A DNA stretch of 37,322 nt from contig JAIETY010000179.1 in the NCBI GenBank assembly GCA_019744885.1, positions 1-37,322 on the forward strand, given 5' to 3'. Positions 8,427 through 18,398 of this stretch are shown one piece after another. The position numbers were made by a program, and so were the translations under genes. This stretch comes from Sphingomonas sp. Its GTDB lineage: Bacteria; Pseudomonadota; Alphaproteobacteria; Sphingomonadales; Sphingomonadaceae. Each line of letters starts with the position of its first letter. Position 1 is the first letter of the stretch. The notes beneath the pieces are model-generated. The model was not told where the DNA came from. It saw only the letters and a program-made list of their open reading frames with translations, and made no database searches.

Positions 8427-9185
8427 ATGACAAACCTTTGCGACAGCGGGCCGCTGGCGGCGATCAGCGAATTCGAGCAACGCTCAAAGCACGCAGAGAC
8501 GCTCGATCAACTGTCGGCGCTAGTCGATGCCATCGTCAGAGAAGCTGGCTTCCGATGGTTTGCCTTGGTTCACAATGTCGATTTGGCCAGACGCAGCAAC
8601 AAGGCCCTGTTGCTGACGACCTATCCGGAAGCGTGGGTCGAGGAGATAATCGAAAATCGACTTTATCTGGACGACCCAGTCCACGCCGCCTGTACACGGT
8701 CGCCTTCAGGTTTGACTTGGGACCGGATCGGGGATTTCATCACGATGAGCCCGCGGCAGGCCACGATCCTCGAGCGGGGCCGCGCTCATGGCCTGGACGC
8801 GGGTTTCACGATGCCGATCCGCGTCAGCGATGAGCCAGAGGCGATGTTTACGGTGTCTCGGTCAGGCGACCACGAAGTGACGAGCGACGAAGTGCTGGTG
8901 GCTCGTCTCATCGGCACTGTGGCCTTCGATCGCGGACGGTCGATCCTTGGCGACGATCGCCAGGTATATGCGCCAGTGGCGCTCAGCCCTCGCCAGATTG
9001 AGTGTATTGCGCTGGTCGCGCAGGGCAAGAGCGATTGGGAGTGCGCGCAGATCCTTGGCCTCGGCCGCGACACTGTACACGAATATGTCGAGGCTGCCCG
9101 CCGACGCTACGGTGTTCGCCGGCGAACCCAGTTGGTCTTGCGGGCAGTTCGTGACGGCCATCTGAACATCGACGCCTTGATCTGA
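8427..9185 (+). CDS. LuxR-family transcriptional regulator with autoinducer-binding-type domain
   Basis: N-term 'TYPEAWVEEIIENRLYLDDPVHAACTRSPSGLTWDRI' is autoinducer-binding-like; C-term GerE-type HTH 'LSPRQIECIALVAQGKSDWECAQILGLGRDTVHEYVEAARRRYGVRRRTQLV'. Confidence 0.85.
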   Translation: MTNLCDSGPLAAISEFEQRSKHAETLDQLSALVDAIVREAGFRWFALVHNVDLARRSNKALLLTTYPEAWVEEIIENRLYLDDPVHAACTRSPSGLTWDRIGDFITMSPRQATILERGRAHGLDAGFTMPIRVSDEPEAMFTVSRSGDHEVTSDEVLVARLIGTVAFDRGRSILGDDRQVYAPVALSPRQIECIALVAQGKSDWECAQILGLGRDTVHEYVEAARRRYGVRRRTQLVLRAVRDGHLNIDALI

Positions 9186-9424
9186 CCGCGCGCGGCTCAG
9201 ACCGCTCCATTTTTATGCCGTGATCCTATCAACCGACCCGTAGTGGCAGAACTAGCGGTAGGGGTTCGAGCGCGTTCCCCGCAGACCGATGCGTTGCCGG
9301 TCATAGCCTTTGCGATCAGCATCACCGTGTACGTCAGCACGACGCACCGATCACTTTGCCGTCGCCGGGTGACCACAGGCACCACCCCCGGCATTTCTCT
9401 CATCGCGAGTAGAAAACCGCGTGA

Positions 9425-9441
9425 CCCCCCTGACCGGGGGG
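9425..9441. repeat. GC inverted repeat CCCCCC-N5-GGGGGG in the luxR-virB1 intergenic region
   Basis: CCCCCC tgacc GGGGGG. Confidence 0.6.
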
Positions 9442-9631
9442 ATTGTCCCGGAGCGGCATAATCGGTTCAAAAGGCTAGCGATTTCGAGATTTCAAATGCC
9501 GCAATCCAAGCCCTGTTTGGGGTCGCGACATGGAGTGAGAAGATGCCGCGCCGTCGTTACGCCTTAGCCACGCCGTCAAAGGCGATCTGCTTGTTAGAGG
9601 CACCAGCGTCCACGAACCCAGGCGGTCGGCG

Positions 9632-10297
9632 ATGATCCTCGATATCGCCACCGTCGTCGCGCTTGCACACCAATGTGCGCCGTCGGTGGCGGCGGAAACG
9701 CTCGTTTCGGTCGTCCACACCGAAAGCCATTTCAATCCCTATGCGATCGGCATTAACGCCAAGGGCGTTGCAGCCCCTGACCCGGCTAATCGGGCATCGG
9801 CGGCCGCCGCCGCACGGACATTGATCGCCCGCGGCTATAACATTGATCTGGGGTTGGGGCAGATCAACAGCGCCAATCTCAAATGGCTCGGCCTTTCGGT
9901 AGAAGATGCTTTTGACCCCTGCCGCAACCTTGCCGCCGCAGCGCGCGTGTTGTCTGGCAACTATCTGAGCGTCGTCCGCTCGAGCCCGTCGACAGAAGCG
10001 GCGATCGCGACCGCTGTGTCGATGTACAATACCGGCAGCCGCTCGCGCGGCTTTGGCAATGGCTATGTCGGCCGCGTCTATGCCTCATCGACTGTCGTCG
10101 TCCCGGCAATCCGGCACGGCCTAGCGCCGACCACGACCACCACCCCTGCCCCGCCACCAGCTCTTGGCACGCAAGCACCAGCGGCATCGGCGCCGACCAT
10201 CACGGTTGACTGGGACACATCGGCGGATGCGCAAACGGCCAAATTGATGGTCTTCGGCAGTGCATCCAGCAGCTCAAAGAAAGGACAATCCGAATGA
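9632..10297 (+). CDS. virB1: VirB1-like lytic transglycosylase
   Basis: 'ETLVSVVHTESHFNPYAIGIN...GLGQINSANLKWLGLSVEDAFDPCRNLAAAARVL' SLT domain; first gene of the virB operon. Confidence 0.9.
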   Translation: MILDIATVVALAHQCAPSVAAETLVSVVHTESHFNPYAIGINAKGVAAPDPANRASAAAAARTLIARGYNIDLGLGQINSANLKWLGLSVEDAFDPCRNLAAAARVLSGNYLSVVRSSPSTEAAIATAVSMYNTGSRSRGFGNGYVGRVYASSTVVVPAIRHGLAPTTTTTPAPPPALGTQAPAASAPTITVDWDTSADAQTAKLMVFGSASSSSKKGQSE

Positions 10298-10635
10298 CCG
10301 CTTTTGCGACAACCTCCGCCGTTTGGCTCACTCCGCGCCGACGCGCGTTCACACAATATCTGGCGCTGGCCGTCACCGTCTTGGCGGTGTCGTTGCTGCT
10401 GACCGATCCGGCCTATGCTCAGGCGGCAGACGGCGTCACCTCGATGGCCGAGAACATCAAGACATGGCTGACCGGGACATTCGCCAAGACGATTGCGGTG
10501 ATCGCGGTCGTCATCGTTGGCTTCATGTTTTTTACTGGTCGGGCAAGCCTTGGGCTCCTGGTCACGGTGATCGTCGGGATCTTCATCGTGTTCAGCGCGC
10601 AGTGGATCGTCGATACCATCACCGGCGGCGCGTGA
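10294..10635 (+). CDS. virB2: VirB2/TrbC-family pilin
   Basis: Small protein with signal sequence and two TM segments; position between virB1 and virB3. Confidence 0.88.
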   Translation: MTAFATTSAVWLTPRRRAFTQYLALAVTVLAVSLLLTDPAYAQAADGVTSMAENIKTWLTGTFAKTIAVIAVVIVGFMFFTGRASLGLLVTVIVGIFIVFSAQWIVDTITGGA

Positions 10636-10645
10636 GTACGGCGCC

Positions 10646-10981
10646 GTGGACGACGAAAGGCTCCGGGAAGAAACGCTCTTCCTCGCCGTGACGCGGCCAA
10701 CGATGTGGCTGGGTGTGCCGATCGAGGCATCCCTGCCCATCGCGCTGGCCGCGTGCCTGACCCTCATCATCACCGGCAATCCACTCTATGCGATGGCACT
10801 GGCAGGCGCCTTCCTCGCCATTGCGCGGTTGATCGTTCGCCACGACGCCAATGCCTTTCGCTTGTTGTGGCTTTGGACCATGACGAAGGCGCGCTGCCGA
10901 AACCGCGCCTGGTGGGGCGGCAGTTCCTATTCGCCGCTGCCGATCGCCGGCGCCAAGCGTCAGGGCTTCGCTCGTGGCTAG
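10646..10981 (+). CDS. virB3: VirB3-family protein
   Basis: 'LFLAVTRPTMWLGVPIEASLPIALAACLTLIITGNPLY'; GTG start; overlaps virB4. Confidence 0.88.
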   Translation: MDDERLREETLFLAVTRPTMWLGVPIEASLPIALAACLTLIITGNPLYAMALAGAFLAIARLIVRHDANAFRLLWLWTMTKARCRNRAWWGGSSYSPLPIAGAKRQGFARG

Positions 10982-13391
10982 TGGCGCGATCTCGCTCGGT
11001 GCCACGTCAGCCCGAACGCCCTGGCGGATCCTCAAGAACGAGGCCGACCCCGCGCGTTACCTGCCCTATGCGCGCCATATCGACGATCACGTCATCGCGC
11101 TTGATGGCCGCGATCTGATGATGATGTTCAAGCTCGACGGTCTCGCGTTCGAGACGGCTGACCCCCTCCATCTCAACGACTGGCACGAGAAGCTGAACGG
11201 CACGCTGCGCAACATTGCCGACGATCGTCTCGCGATCTGGACCCACATCGTGCGCCGCCCAATTACCGATTATCCGCAAGGAGAGTTCCGGTCGGATTTC
11301 GCTGCAGATCTGGACGCGAAGTACCGCGCCCGGGTCACGGCCAAGCGTATGTTCGTCAACGAACTGTATCTGACCCTGATCATGCGCCCGTCCGTTGGTT
11401 CGGCCGATCGGACGGGGGTTTTGCTGCGACGCCTCTCTACTGCCCGCAAGGAGGGCGAGGAGGTCGACGAAGACGAGCTTGCGCGCTTTGAGGACAAGGC
11501 GCGCGACATCGAGAAGCTGTTGGCCCGATGCCGGCCGCTCAGGCTCAGCCTCTACGAACACAATGGCCTGATGTTCTCACAGCCCCTTGAGGTGCTGGAA
11601 CTCGTGATGATGGGCCGAGCGGCGCGCGTCCCGCTCGTACGTGGTCATCTGGGCTCTGCCATTTACGGTGAGCGCGTCATCTTCGGCCGTGAGACCGTTG
11701 AGGTGCGCGCGCATGACGAAAGTCGCTTCGTCGGCTTGTTCGGCATTCGCGAGTATCCGGCCATGACCCGGCCGGGCCAGATGAACGCCCTGCTCTCACA
11801 GGATTTTGCATTCGTCGTGACGCAATCCTTCGCGTTCATGGGCAAGGCACGGGCGTCGGAGCGGTTGCGTCGGCGTCAGAACCAGATGGCATCGACCGAA
11901 GATGCCGCTGCCAGCCAGGCAATCGAACTGGCGGATGCGGCCGACGACCTTCAAAGTAATCGATTCGTGCTCGGCGAGCATCATTTCTCTCTCGCGGTAT
12001 TCGGTGAAAACCAGAAGCGTCTGGCCGAGAACCTGTCGACGGCCCGGGCTGCGCTGGCGGACGCCGGTCTTGTATCGGCGCGTGAAGGCCCGGCGCTCGA
12101 AGCCGCCTTCTGGTCGCAGCTACCCGGCAACTTCTCGTGGCGGGCGCGGCCGGCCGCGATCACGTCGCGCAATTTCGCAGCGCTATCGCCGTTCCATACC
12201 TTCCCGGCCGGAAAGCCCGATGGCAATCACTGGGGCGCGGCGATCGCGCTGATGAAGACCGCTGCCCAATCTCCCTTCTACTTCAATTTCCATGTGAACG
12301 ATCTCGGGCACACGCTGATCATCGGCCCCTCGGGCGGCGGCAAGACCGTGGTGCAGAACTTCCTGATGGCGCAGCTCGAGAAGACCGGCGCGCAGCAGAT
12401 CTTTATCGACAAGGATCGCGGCGCGGAGATCTATGTGCGGTCCTCGGGCGGCACCTACCTCGCGTTGCGAAACGGTGTGCCGACCGGGTTCGCCCCGCTC
12501 CGCGCGCTCGATCAGACGCCCGGCAATATTGTCTTCCTCGGCAGACTGATCCGGCATCTCGTGACGCCAGCTGGATCGCAGCTCGGCGTTACCCAAGAGA
12601 GGATGATCGACGAGGGTATCCTCTCGATCGGGCGTCTCCCTCCGGAAGAAAGGTCAATTCTCGCGCTGCGCCAGCTGCTTGGACAACGCGATCCGGAAGG
12701 GATCGGCGCGCGATTGGAGAAATGGTCCCGCGGCGGGGCGCTTGGCTGGGTGTTCGACAATGACCGGGACGAGCTGACGCTCGAGGCCCGGTTCATCGGC
12801 TTCGACATGACGGACTTCCTCGACAACCCAGAGATCCGCACGCCGCTGATGATGTACATGTTCCATCGCATTGATGCGCTGCTCGACGGTCGCCGGCTTG
12901 TGATCGACATCGACGAGTTCTGGAAGGCACTCGGTGACGACGCCTTCCGCGCCTTCGCGCAAGACGGCCTGAAGACCTACCGCAAGCAGAATGCCTTTCT
13001 GGTGTTCGGCACCCAGAGCCCGGCTGACGCGCTTCGCTCGGACATCTCGCACAGCATCATGGAGCAGGTCGCCACCAAGATCCTGTTGCCCAACCCCTAT
13101 GGCCGCGAGGTCGATTATATCGACGGCCTCGGTCTCACGCGCGCCGAATTCAAGCTCATCAGGAACGACCTCATTCCCGAAAGCCGGCGCTTCCTGGTGA
13201 AGCAGGGCCACGATTCCATCGTTGTGGAACTCGACCTGGGCGGTCTGTCGGACGAGTTGGCCGTCCTCTCGGGCACCACCGAGACCGTCGGCATCCTCGA
13301 TCAGGTCCGGGCTGAGCTTGGCGATGATCCCAGCGACTGGCTGCCCGTGTTCCACGAGCGTCGGCGCGCAACCACCAGAAGGAAAGGATAA
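10974..13391 (+). CDS. virB4: VirB4-family conjugal transfer ATPase
   Basis: 805 aa, Walker A 'IIGPSGGGKTVVQNFL', 'RRLVIDIDEFWKALGDDAF'; GTG start. Confidence 0.95.
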   Translation: MASGAISLGATSARTPWRILKNEADPARYLPYARHIDDHVIALDGRDLMMMFKLDGLAFETADPLHLNDWHEKLNGTLRNIADDRLAIWTHIVRRPITDYPQGEFRSDFAADLDAKYRARVTAKRMFVNELYLTLIMRPSVGSADRTGVLLRRLSTARKEGEEVDEDELARFEDKARDIEKLLARCRPLRLSLYEHNGLMFSQPLEVLELVMMGRAARVPLVRGHLGSAIYGERVIFGRETVEVRAHDESRFVGLFGIREYPAMTRPGQMNALLSQDFAFVVTQSFAFMGKARASERLRRRQNQMASTEDAAASQAIELADAADDLQSNRFVLGEHHFSLAVFGENQKRLAENLSTARAALADAGLVSAREGPALEAAFWSQLPGNFSWRARPAAITSRNFAALSPFHTFPAGKPDGNHWGAAIALMKTAAQSPFYFNFHVNDLGHTLIIGPSGGGKTVVQNFLMAQLEKTGAQQIFIDKDRGAEIYVRSSGGTYLALRNGVPTGFAPLRALDQTPGNIVFLGRLIRHLVTPAGSQLGVTQERMIDEGILSIGRLPPEERSILALRQLLGQRDPEGIGARLEKWSRGGALGWVFDNDRDELTLEARFIGFDMTDFLDNPEIRTPLMMYMFHRIDALLDGRRLVIDIDEFWKALGDDAFRAFAQDGLKTYRKQNAFLVFGTQSPADALRSDISHSIMEQVATKILLPNPYGREVDYIDGLGLTRAEFKLIRNDLIPESRRFLVKQGHDSIVVELDLGGLSDELAVLSGTTETVGILDQVRAELGDDPSDWLPVFHERRRATTRRKG

Positions 13392-13395
13392 GGTC

Positions 13396-14112
13396 ATGAA
13401 GGCTATTCGAACGCTGGCGATCGTCGGCGCGTGTGCGATGTCGGCGCCGGCCTATGCGCAGGGGATACCCGTCCACGACACTGCAACGTTCTTGCAGACG
13501 CTCTCGACGGTGAAAAACACGCTGTCGATGATCGAGCAGGGCAAGCAGCAGATTTCGCAGGCAACTGAACTCTACAACAGCGTCAACAAACTGACGAACG
13601 TCAACCAGATCGCGTCGTCGCTCAATACTGACGCCGTTCGCCACCTGCTCCCACGCGAGGCGCGCGACATACAGAAATTGATGTCGTCCGACATGTCAGG
13701 CTTGGGGAGCCTGGGTTCGTCCGCCGCGCGAATTCGCAGCAGCAATCGTGTCGAACTGCCGGACCTTCGGCCGGGCGCGACGGCGTTCGAGCGATCCAAT
13801 CGCGATTCCATCTTACAAAATGGCGAGATGGCCGCCCGCGACGCGGCAATCGCCGAAGCGGCTTACGGGGTCACCGCCCAACGGACGACCGGTCTCGAGG
13901 AGCTTCGCTCCTCACTCGACAGCGCCTCAGACGCGAAAGAAGTCATGGACATTCAGGCCCGGATTGGCGTCGAAAACGCACATATTCAAAACGACGCCGT
14001 CCAGCTTCAGGCGCTTCAGATGCGGCAGGCCGCCGAGGCGAGACTGCGTTCGCAGCGAGATGATGAAAGCGGCCTCGCCAAACTTCAGCAGAGCCTGAGT
14101 AGTCGGCCGTGA
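13396..14112 (+). CDS. virB5: VirB5-family type IV secretion protein
   Basis: Signal peptide 'MKAIRTLAIVGACAMSAPAYAQGIPVHD' then 'QTLSTVKNTLSMIEQGKQQISQATELYNSVN'; ATG at 13396 preferred over the ORF-track start. Confidence 0.88.
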   Translation: MKAIRTLAIVGACAMSAPAYAQGIPVHDTATFLQTLSTVKNTLSMIEQGKQQISQATELYNSVNKLTNVNQIASSLNTDAVRHLLPREARDIQKLMSSDMSGLGSLGSSAARIRSSNRVELPDLRPGATAFERSNRDSILQNGEMAARDAAIAEAAYGVTAQRTTGLEELRSSLDSASDAKEVMDIQARIGVENAHIQNDAVQLQALQMRQAAEARLRSQRDDESGLAKLQQSLSSRP

Positions 14113-14327
14113 AGCGGATCGCTGCGTTCCTCCCTGCTCTGACGGCCACACTCCTGAGTGGTTGCGGGCAGTCGGTCGGCAAGGCCGACCTGAAGTCCGA
14201 TCCCAAGCTGCGCGCTGAAATCCTCGTCGCCTGCGCCAACGGCACTCACAATAATGCCCAGGAGTGCAGCAACGCGAAGGACGTCGAGAACGCTGACAAG
14301 CTCGAGCGTTCGCTGGGTCACAAATAA
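14109..14327 (+). CDS. EexN-like entry-exclusion lipoprotein
   Basis: Lipobox-like 'TLLSGCGQ', then 'LRAEILVACANGTHNNAQECSNAKDVENADKL'; location between virB5 and virB6. Confidence 0.7.
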   Translation: MKRIAAFLPALTATLLSGCGQSVGKADLKSDPKLRAEILVACANGTHNNAQECSNAKDVENADKLERSLGHK

Positions 14328-14341
14328 GCGAGGAACTGGCC

Positions 14342-15286
14342 ATGGCGTCCACACTCTTCGCGGATATTTACACCAACATCGACGGCAAGCTCGATCTCTT
14401 CCTCAACGAGCGTCTCAACAACGTCATTGAGGTCGTGAGAGGACCGCTGGCGCTTGGCCTGGTCATCTACATCGCGCTGTTCGGGTACATGGTGATGCGC
14501 GGTATCGTCAGCGAGCCCTGGGGCGAGCTGGTCTACCGGATGGTGAAGCTGTGCCTGCTCTACGTTGCGGCCACGACGGTCGCTTATTCGGAGTGGATCA
14601 CGAACCCGCTTTTTCACGGGATGCCGGATGCAATCTCCCAGGCGCTGGCGGGCAAGACCATCACCAGCGTCGGTGCGGTGTTCGACGATTATTTCGGGCA
14701 GGTCGATTCCATCGTCCTGATCATCCGGACGGAAGCCGCGACCTATCTCGACATCAACCCCTGGAAGCTCGTCCTGCTCACGCTGGCGGTAGCGATTTAC
14801 GGTTTAGCGGGCCTCTCTGCGGCGATCGGGTTTGCGATCACCGTGTTCGCAAAGGTGGCGCTCGCCGTCGTGATCGCGCTCGGGCCGATTTTTATCGCGC
14901 TCGCGCTCTTCGAGACCACCCGGCGGTTCTTCTACGGGTGGCTGGGCCAGGTGTTCAACTACATCGTCCTGATGGCTGTGATCATCGCCATCACGGCCTT
15001 GATCACCGATCTCGGCGCTACAGCACTGACCGCGGCCGAAGGCACGCCTGACGTGACGATCGGCGCTGTATTGTTCGCGGTATATATCTTCCTCGGCACG
15101 ATCTTCTTTTTCCAGGCGCCGTCGATCGCGACGGGCATCGCCGGCGGCGCTGCGGCCGGGGTCGGAGCTTTTGCGGGGTCCGCGTGGGGAACCATGGCGG
15201 CACCGTTCCAGCAAGCCCGCGCCACACGCAACAGCCGCAATCTCGAACGTGCCGCCGCTCGCGGTGGTTCGGTCAGCCGCGCCTAA
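14342..15286 (+). CDS. virB6: VirB6/TrbL-family membrane protein
   Basis: Multiple TM helices, 'FVKVALAVVIALGPIFIALALFETTRRFF'-type segment (here FAKVALAVVIALGPIFIALALFETTRRFFYGW). Confidence 0.9.
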   Translation: MASTLFADIYTNIDGKLDLFLNERLNNVIEVVRGPLALGLVIYIALFGYMVMRGIVSEPWGELVYRMVKLCLLYVAATTVAYSEWITNPLFHGMPDAISQALAGKTITSVGAVFDDYFGQVDSIVLIIRTEAATYLDINPWKLVLLTLAVAIYGLAGLSAAIGFAITVFAKVALAVVIALGPIFIALALFETTRRFFYGWLGQVFNYIVLMAVIIAITALITDLGATALTAAEGTPDVTIGAVLFAVYIFLGTIFFFQAPSIATGIAGGAAAGVGAFAGSAWGTMAAPFQQARATRNSRNLERAAARGGSVSRA

Positions 15287-15303
15287 TGACCAGGGAAAAT
15301 TCC

Positions 15304-15621
15304 ATGACGAGTTCATCAACGCCGATCTACATCCTGCGCAGTTCGGTCGCACTGCTGATGATCCTTCCTTCCATGTCGAGCGGGGCTTCTGGCCCGAAAA
15401 AGCTGCCCGTCTGTGACGGGAAGCACATGCGCTACGTGAATATTTACGGGGGCGTCCTACCCGGCTCGCCGATCCCGGGCGTCGTAGCGCCCCCTGCCCC
15501 GCCGCCTGTCCCGCCAGTCATGCAACCGCCCGAAGGTGCATCAGCGCCGCCACCGGTTCCGGTTCCCGCGCCCGACAAGACATCCATGCGGGATGCGCCC
15601 CGCAATCATGGGAGCTGCTGA
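15304..15621 (+). CDS. Small exported proline-rich protein in the virB7 position
   Basis: In-frame ATG at 15304 gives MTSSSTPIYILRSSVALLMILPSMSSGASGPKKLPVCDGKHMRYVNIYGG with a signal-like N-terminus and a PAPPPVPP-rich tail. Confidence 0.6.
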   Translation: MTSSSTPIYILRSSVALLMILPSMSSGASGPKKLPVCDGKHMRYVNIYGGVLPGSPIPGVVAPPAPPPVPPVMQPPEGASAPPPVPVPAPDKTSMRDAPRNHGSC

Positions 15622-15623
15622 CC

Positions 15624-16313
15624 ATGCGCAGCCAGGTCGAGGGCGTACCCGCGAAGGACGCAGAACTCTATTTCGGTCAGGCGCGGTCCTGGGACCAGGA
15701 CCGGCAGCGCAAATCGCTGCGGTCCGAACGCATTGCGTGGATCGTGGCTGCCCTGGCATTGATGGTATCAGCGGCCGAGGGCTTCGCTCTCGCCGGGCTT
15801 GCTCCGCTCAAGACGGTGATGCCCTATATCATCCGGGTCAACCAGACGACGGGCGCCGTCGACGTCCAGACCACGCTCACCCAAAAGCCGATGCGCTATG
15901 ACGAGGCGGTGACGAAATTCTTCCTGGCCCAGTACGTCAGGGCACGCGAGAGCTGGCTGTCGGCCGCGGCCGAAGAGAATTTCAGAGCGGTCACGATCTT
16001 GTCCGAGCCTGGCGAACAGCAGCGCTGGGGCCGCTTCTTCAGCTCAAACAATCAAAACAGCCCGCAGGTCGTCTGGGGCAAGGGCGCGACCGTCCAGGCA
16101 CGCGTTCGCAACATCGCCTTTATCAACGATCGCGTCGCCAATGTGCGCTTCACGCGCACGGTCCAGACCGACACCGACACGCAGAGCACCGACTGGATCG
16201 CGACCGTGACGTTCCGTTATACGAACGCGCCGATGGCCGAAGGGGATCGCTACCGCAATCCGCTAGGCTTTCAGGTCGAGAACTACCGGGCCGACCCGGA
16301 GGTGGTGCGGTGA
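15624..16313 (+). CDS. virB8: VirB8-family protein
   Basis: Single N-terminal TM, 'VTFRYTNAPMAEGDRYRNPLGFQVENYRADPEV'. Confidence 0.92.
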   Translation: MRSQVEGVPAKDAELYFGQARSWDQDRQRKSLRSERIAWIVAALALMVSAAEGFALAGLAPLKTVMPYIIRVNQTTGAVDVQTTLTQKPMRYDEAVTKFFLAQYVRARESWLSAAAEENFRAVTILSEPGEQQRWGRFFSSNNQNSPQVVWGKGATVQARVRNIAFINDRVANVRFTRTVQTDTDTQSTDWIATVTFRYTNAPMAEGDRYRNPLGFQVENYRADPEVVR

Positions 16314-17167
16314 ACCGGCTCGTTTGCCTCGCAAGCGCTGTCGCGCTGATCGCTGCCCCTGCCCTTGCCGAGGATACGCCGCGCGGCGGCCCCTCGGACC
16401 CGCGCGTAAAGTTCGTCGAGTATCAGGAAACGCAGGTCTACCGGATTGTCGGCACCTTCCGCACCGCGACCCAGATCGTGCTCGGTGCCGATGAGACGAT
16501 TGAGCATGTGGCGCTCGGCGACACGGTGTCGTGGGAAGTTGCTGTCGCTGGCCATATCCTGTTCCTGAAACCACGCGAACGTGCGGGGCCGACCAACCTC
16601 ATCGTCACGACCAATCGGGGCGGTGAGCTCCGCAACTACGCCTTCGAGCTTACCGCGCGTCGAGGACCGATCAGCAGCAAGAGCGCCAATACCTATTTTC
16701 AGGTTCGCTTCCGGTATCCGCGTGACGAGGCCGAGCGCGCGGCGCGTATGCAGGCGACACGGGAGGCGCAGCGCGTGGCAGCGCTGCAGGCAAGCGTCGT
16801 CCGGGGAGCCCTCGACCATGGCGTGATCGAGGGTCCGCGCAATCTGAACTACAAGGTCCAGGGATCGAGCGATCTGCAGCCATCGGAGATTTCCGACAAT
16901 GGCCAGTTCACGGTTCTGCGCTTCCCCGGCAATCACGAGATCCCAGCCATTTACATGGTGCGACCAGATGGGACCGAGACGCTGGTCCCCTTCGACGTTC
17001 GGGACGAGTTCGTGGTCGTGCACATTGTCACAGCCCAACTCCGACTGCGGCGAAACCGGGAAGTGCTCTGCATCTATAACCTGGCCCCGACACCTTACGG
17101 CATCGATCACGGCACGAACACCGCATCGCCGCACGTCGAGCGCACCATGCAAGACCCGAAGGAGTGA
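16310..17167 (+). CDS. virB9: VirB9-family protein
   Basis: 'RFRYPRDEAERAARM...LNYKVQGSSDLQPSEISDNGQFTVLRFPGNHEIPAIYMVRPDGTETLV'; stop overlaps virB10 start. Confidence 0.93.
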   Translation: MNRLVCLASAVALIAAPALAEDTPRGGPSDPRVKFVEYQETQVYRIVGTFRTATQIVLGADETIEHVALGDTVSWEVAVAGHILFLKPRERAGPTNLIVTTNRGGELRNYAFELTARRGPISSKSANTYFQVRFRYPRDEAERAARMQATREAQRVAALQASVVRGALDHGVIEGPRNLNYKVQGSSDLQPSEISDNGQFTVLRFPGNHEIPAIYMVRPDGTETLVPFDVRDEFVVVHIVTAQLRLRRNREVLCIYNLAPTPYGIDHGTNTASPHVERTMQDPKE

Positions 17168-18396
17168 GCGCTATGGACGAATTTGCGCGGGAAGACCGCC
17201 GTCGCCCACAGGGTGATCCGACCCCGGAACGCGACGAGATCGTCCGCGAACGCGGCATCGATCCGATCGGTGGCATGACGCCGGCGAAGCGAAACGGTGC
17301 CCTGATCTTTGCCGGCACCGCGATGGTGCTCGGCATTCTGTGGGTAAATTCAGGAACGGGTAGCAAGACCGCTGGCAACCTGATGGCAAAGCCCGAGGCT
17401 ACCGCCCGACGCACCGATCTGGCAGCGCGCGAGACGGTTGCCTATGATGCGGTCGCGGTCCGGCCGAAACCCCTGGGCGCGGTCCCGGACCCGAATGCGC
17501 CCGTCATCAACCCGCCACCCGGCGCCCGCGACGTCGGCCCGGACGGTCAGATTGTACCGGCAATGCAGCCTGGGGCCGCGCCGACGGCGACCGCACCGAC
17601 CAAAGGCCAGAACCTGGCAGACCAGGCGCGGCGATCGACATTGATCGCTTATGGCGGTCGCGCGCCGATCCCAGGTTCGGCCGCTGCCAATGGCGCGCCG
17701 GCTGACCCCAGCGAGGCGGGCGGCGATGACGGGCAGGCAGCACCAGGCGCCCGCGGCACCCCGAATGCGCTCGATGCGCTGCGGCAGAGCTCGGCCGTCG
17801 GGGAAGCGCGCGCAGCGATGCTCCCCAATCGCAACTATCTCGTCACCGCCGGCACGTTGATCCCGTGCATCCTGCAAACCGCGATGAATTCGGCCCAGCC
17901 CGGCTACACATCCTGCCTGATCCCGCGCGACGTCTATTCCGAAAATGGCCGTGTCGTCTTGATGGAGAAGGGCACGAAGGTGCTCGGCGAGTATCATGGC
18001 GGCATCCAGCAAGGGCAGAACCGTCTGTTCGTGCTCTGGACGCGCGCGATCACGCCGCAGGGGGTTCGCATCGACCTGGCTTCGCCGGGCTCGGATGCGC
18101 TTGGCCGCGCGGGCATCGCCGGATCCGTCGACACCTTCTTCTGGGCGCGGTTCGGCAGTGCGCTGCTGCTCTCGCTGGTCGATGACGCTGCCTATATCGC
18201 CGGGCAATCGGTTTCGGGTGGCAGCAACAACTTCAACAACACCACACGGACGCCGAGCGAGGGTGCGGGGATCGCGCTACAGAACAGCATCAACATCAGA
18301 CCCGTTCTGAAGAAGGACCAGGGCGAAGAGGTCGGAATCTTCGTCGCCAAGGATTTCAACTTCGCCGACGTCTACAATCTGGAGCTGCGGCGCTGA
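17164..18396 (+). CDS. virB10: VirB10-family protein
   Basis: 'LVTAGTLIPCILQTAMNSAQPGYTSCLIPRDVYSENGRVVLMEKGTKVLGEYHGG'; TrbI-like beta-barrel. ATG at 17173 is an alternative start. Confidence 0.94.
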   Translation: MSAMDEFAREDRRRPQGDPTPERDEIVRERGIDPIGGMTPAKRNGALIFAGTAMVLGILWVNSGTGSKTAGNLMAKPEATARRTDLAARETVAYDAVAVRPKPLGAVPDPNAPVINPPPGARDVGPDGQIVPAMQPGAAPTATAPTKGQNLADQARRSTLIAYGGRAPIPGSAAANGAPADPSEAGGDDGQAAPGARGTPNALDALRQSSAVGEARAAMLPNRNYLVTAGTLIPCILQTAMNSAQPGYTSCLIPRDVYSENGRVVLMEKGTKVLGEYHGGIQQGQNRLFVLWTRAITPQGVRIDLASPGSDALGRAGIAGSVDTFFWARFGSALLLSLVDDAAYIAGQSVSGGSNNFNNTTRTPSEGAGIALQNSINIRPVLKKDQGEEVGIFVAKDFNFADVYNLELRR

Positions 18397-18398
18397 AC

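Noticed and set aside
10078-10779. 233-aa minus-strand ORF opposite virB1-virB3
   Set aside because: Overlaps three well-supported virB genes in antisense and has no coherent domain.
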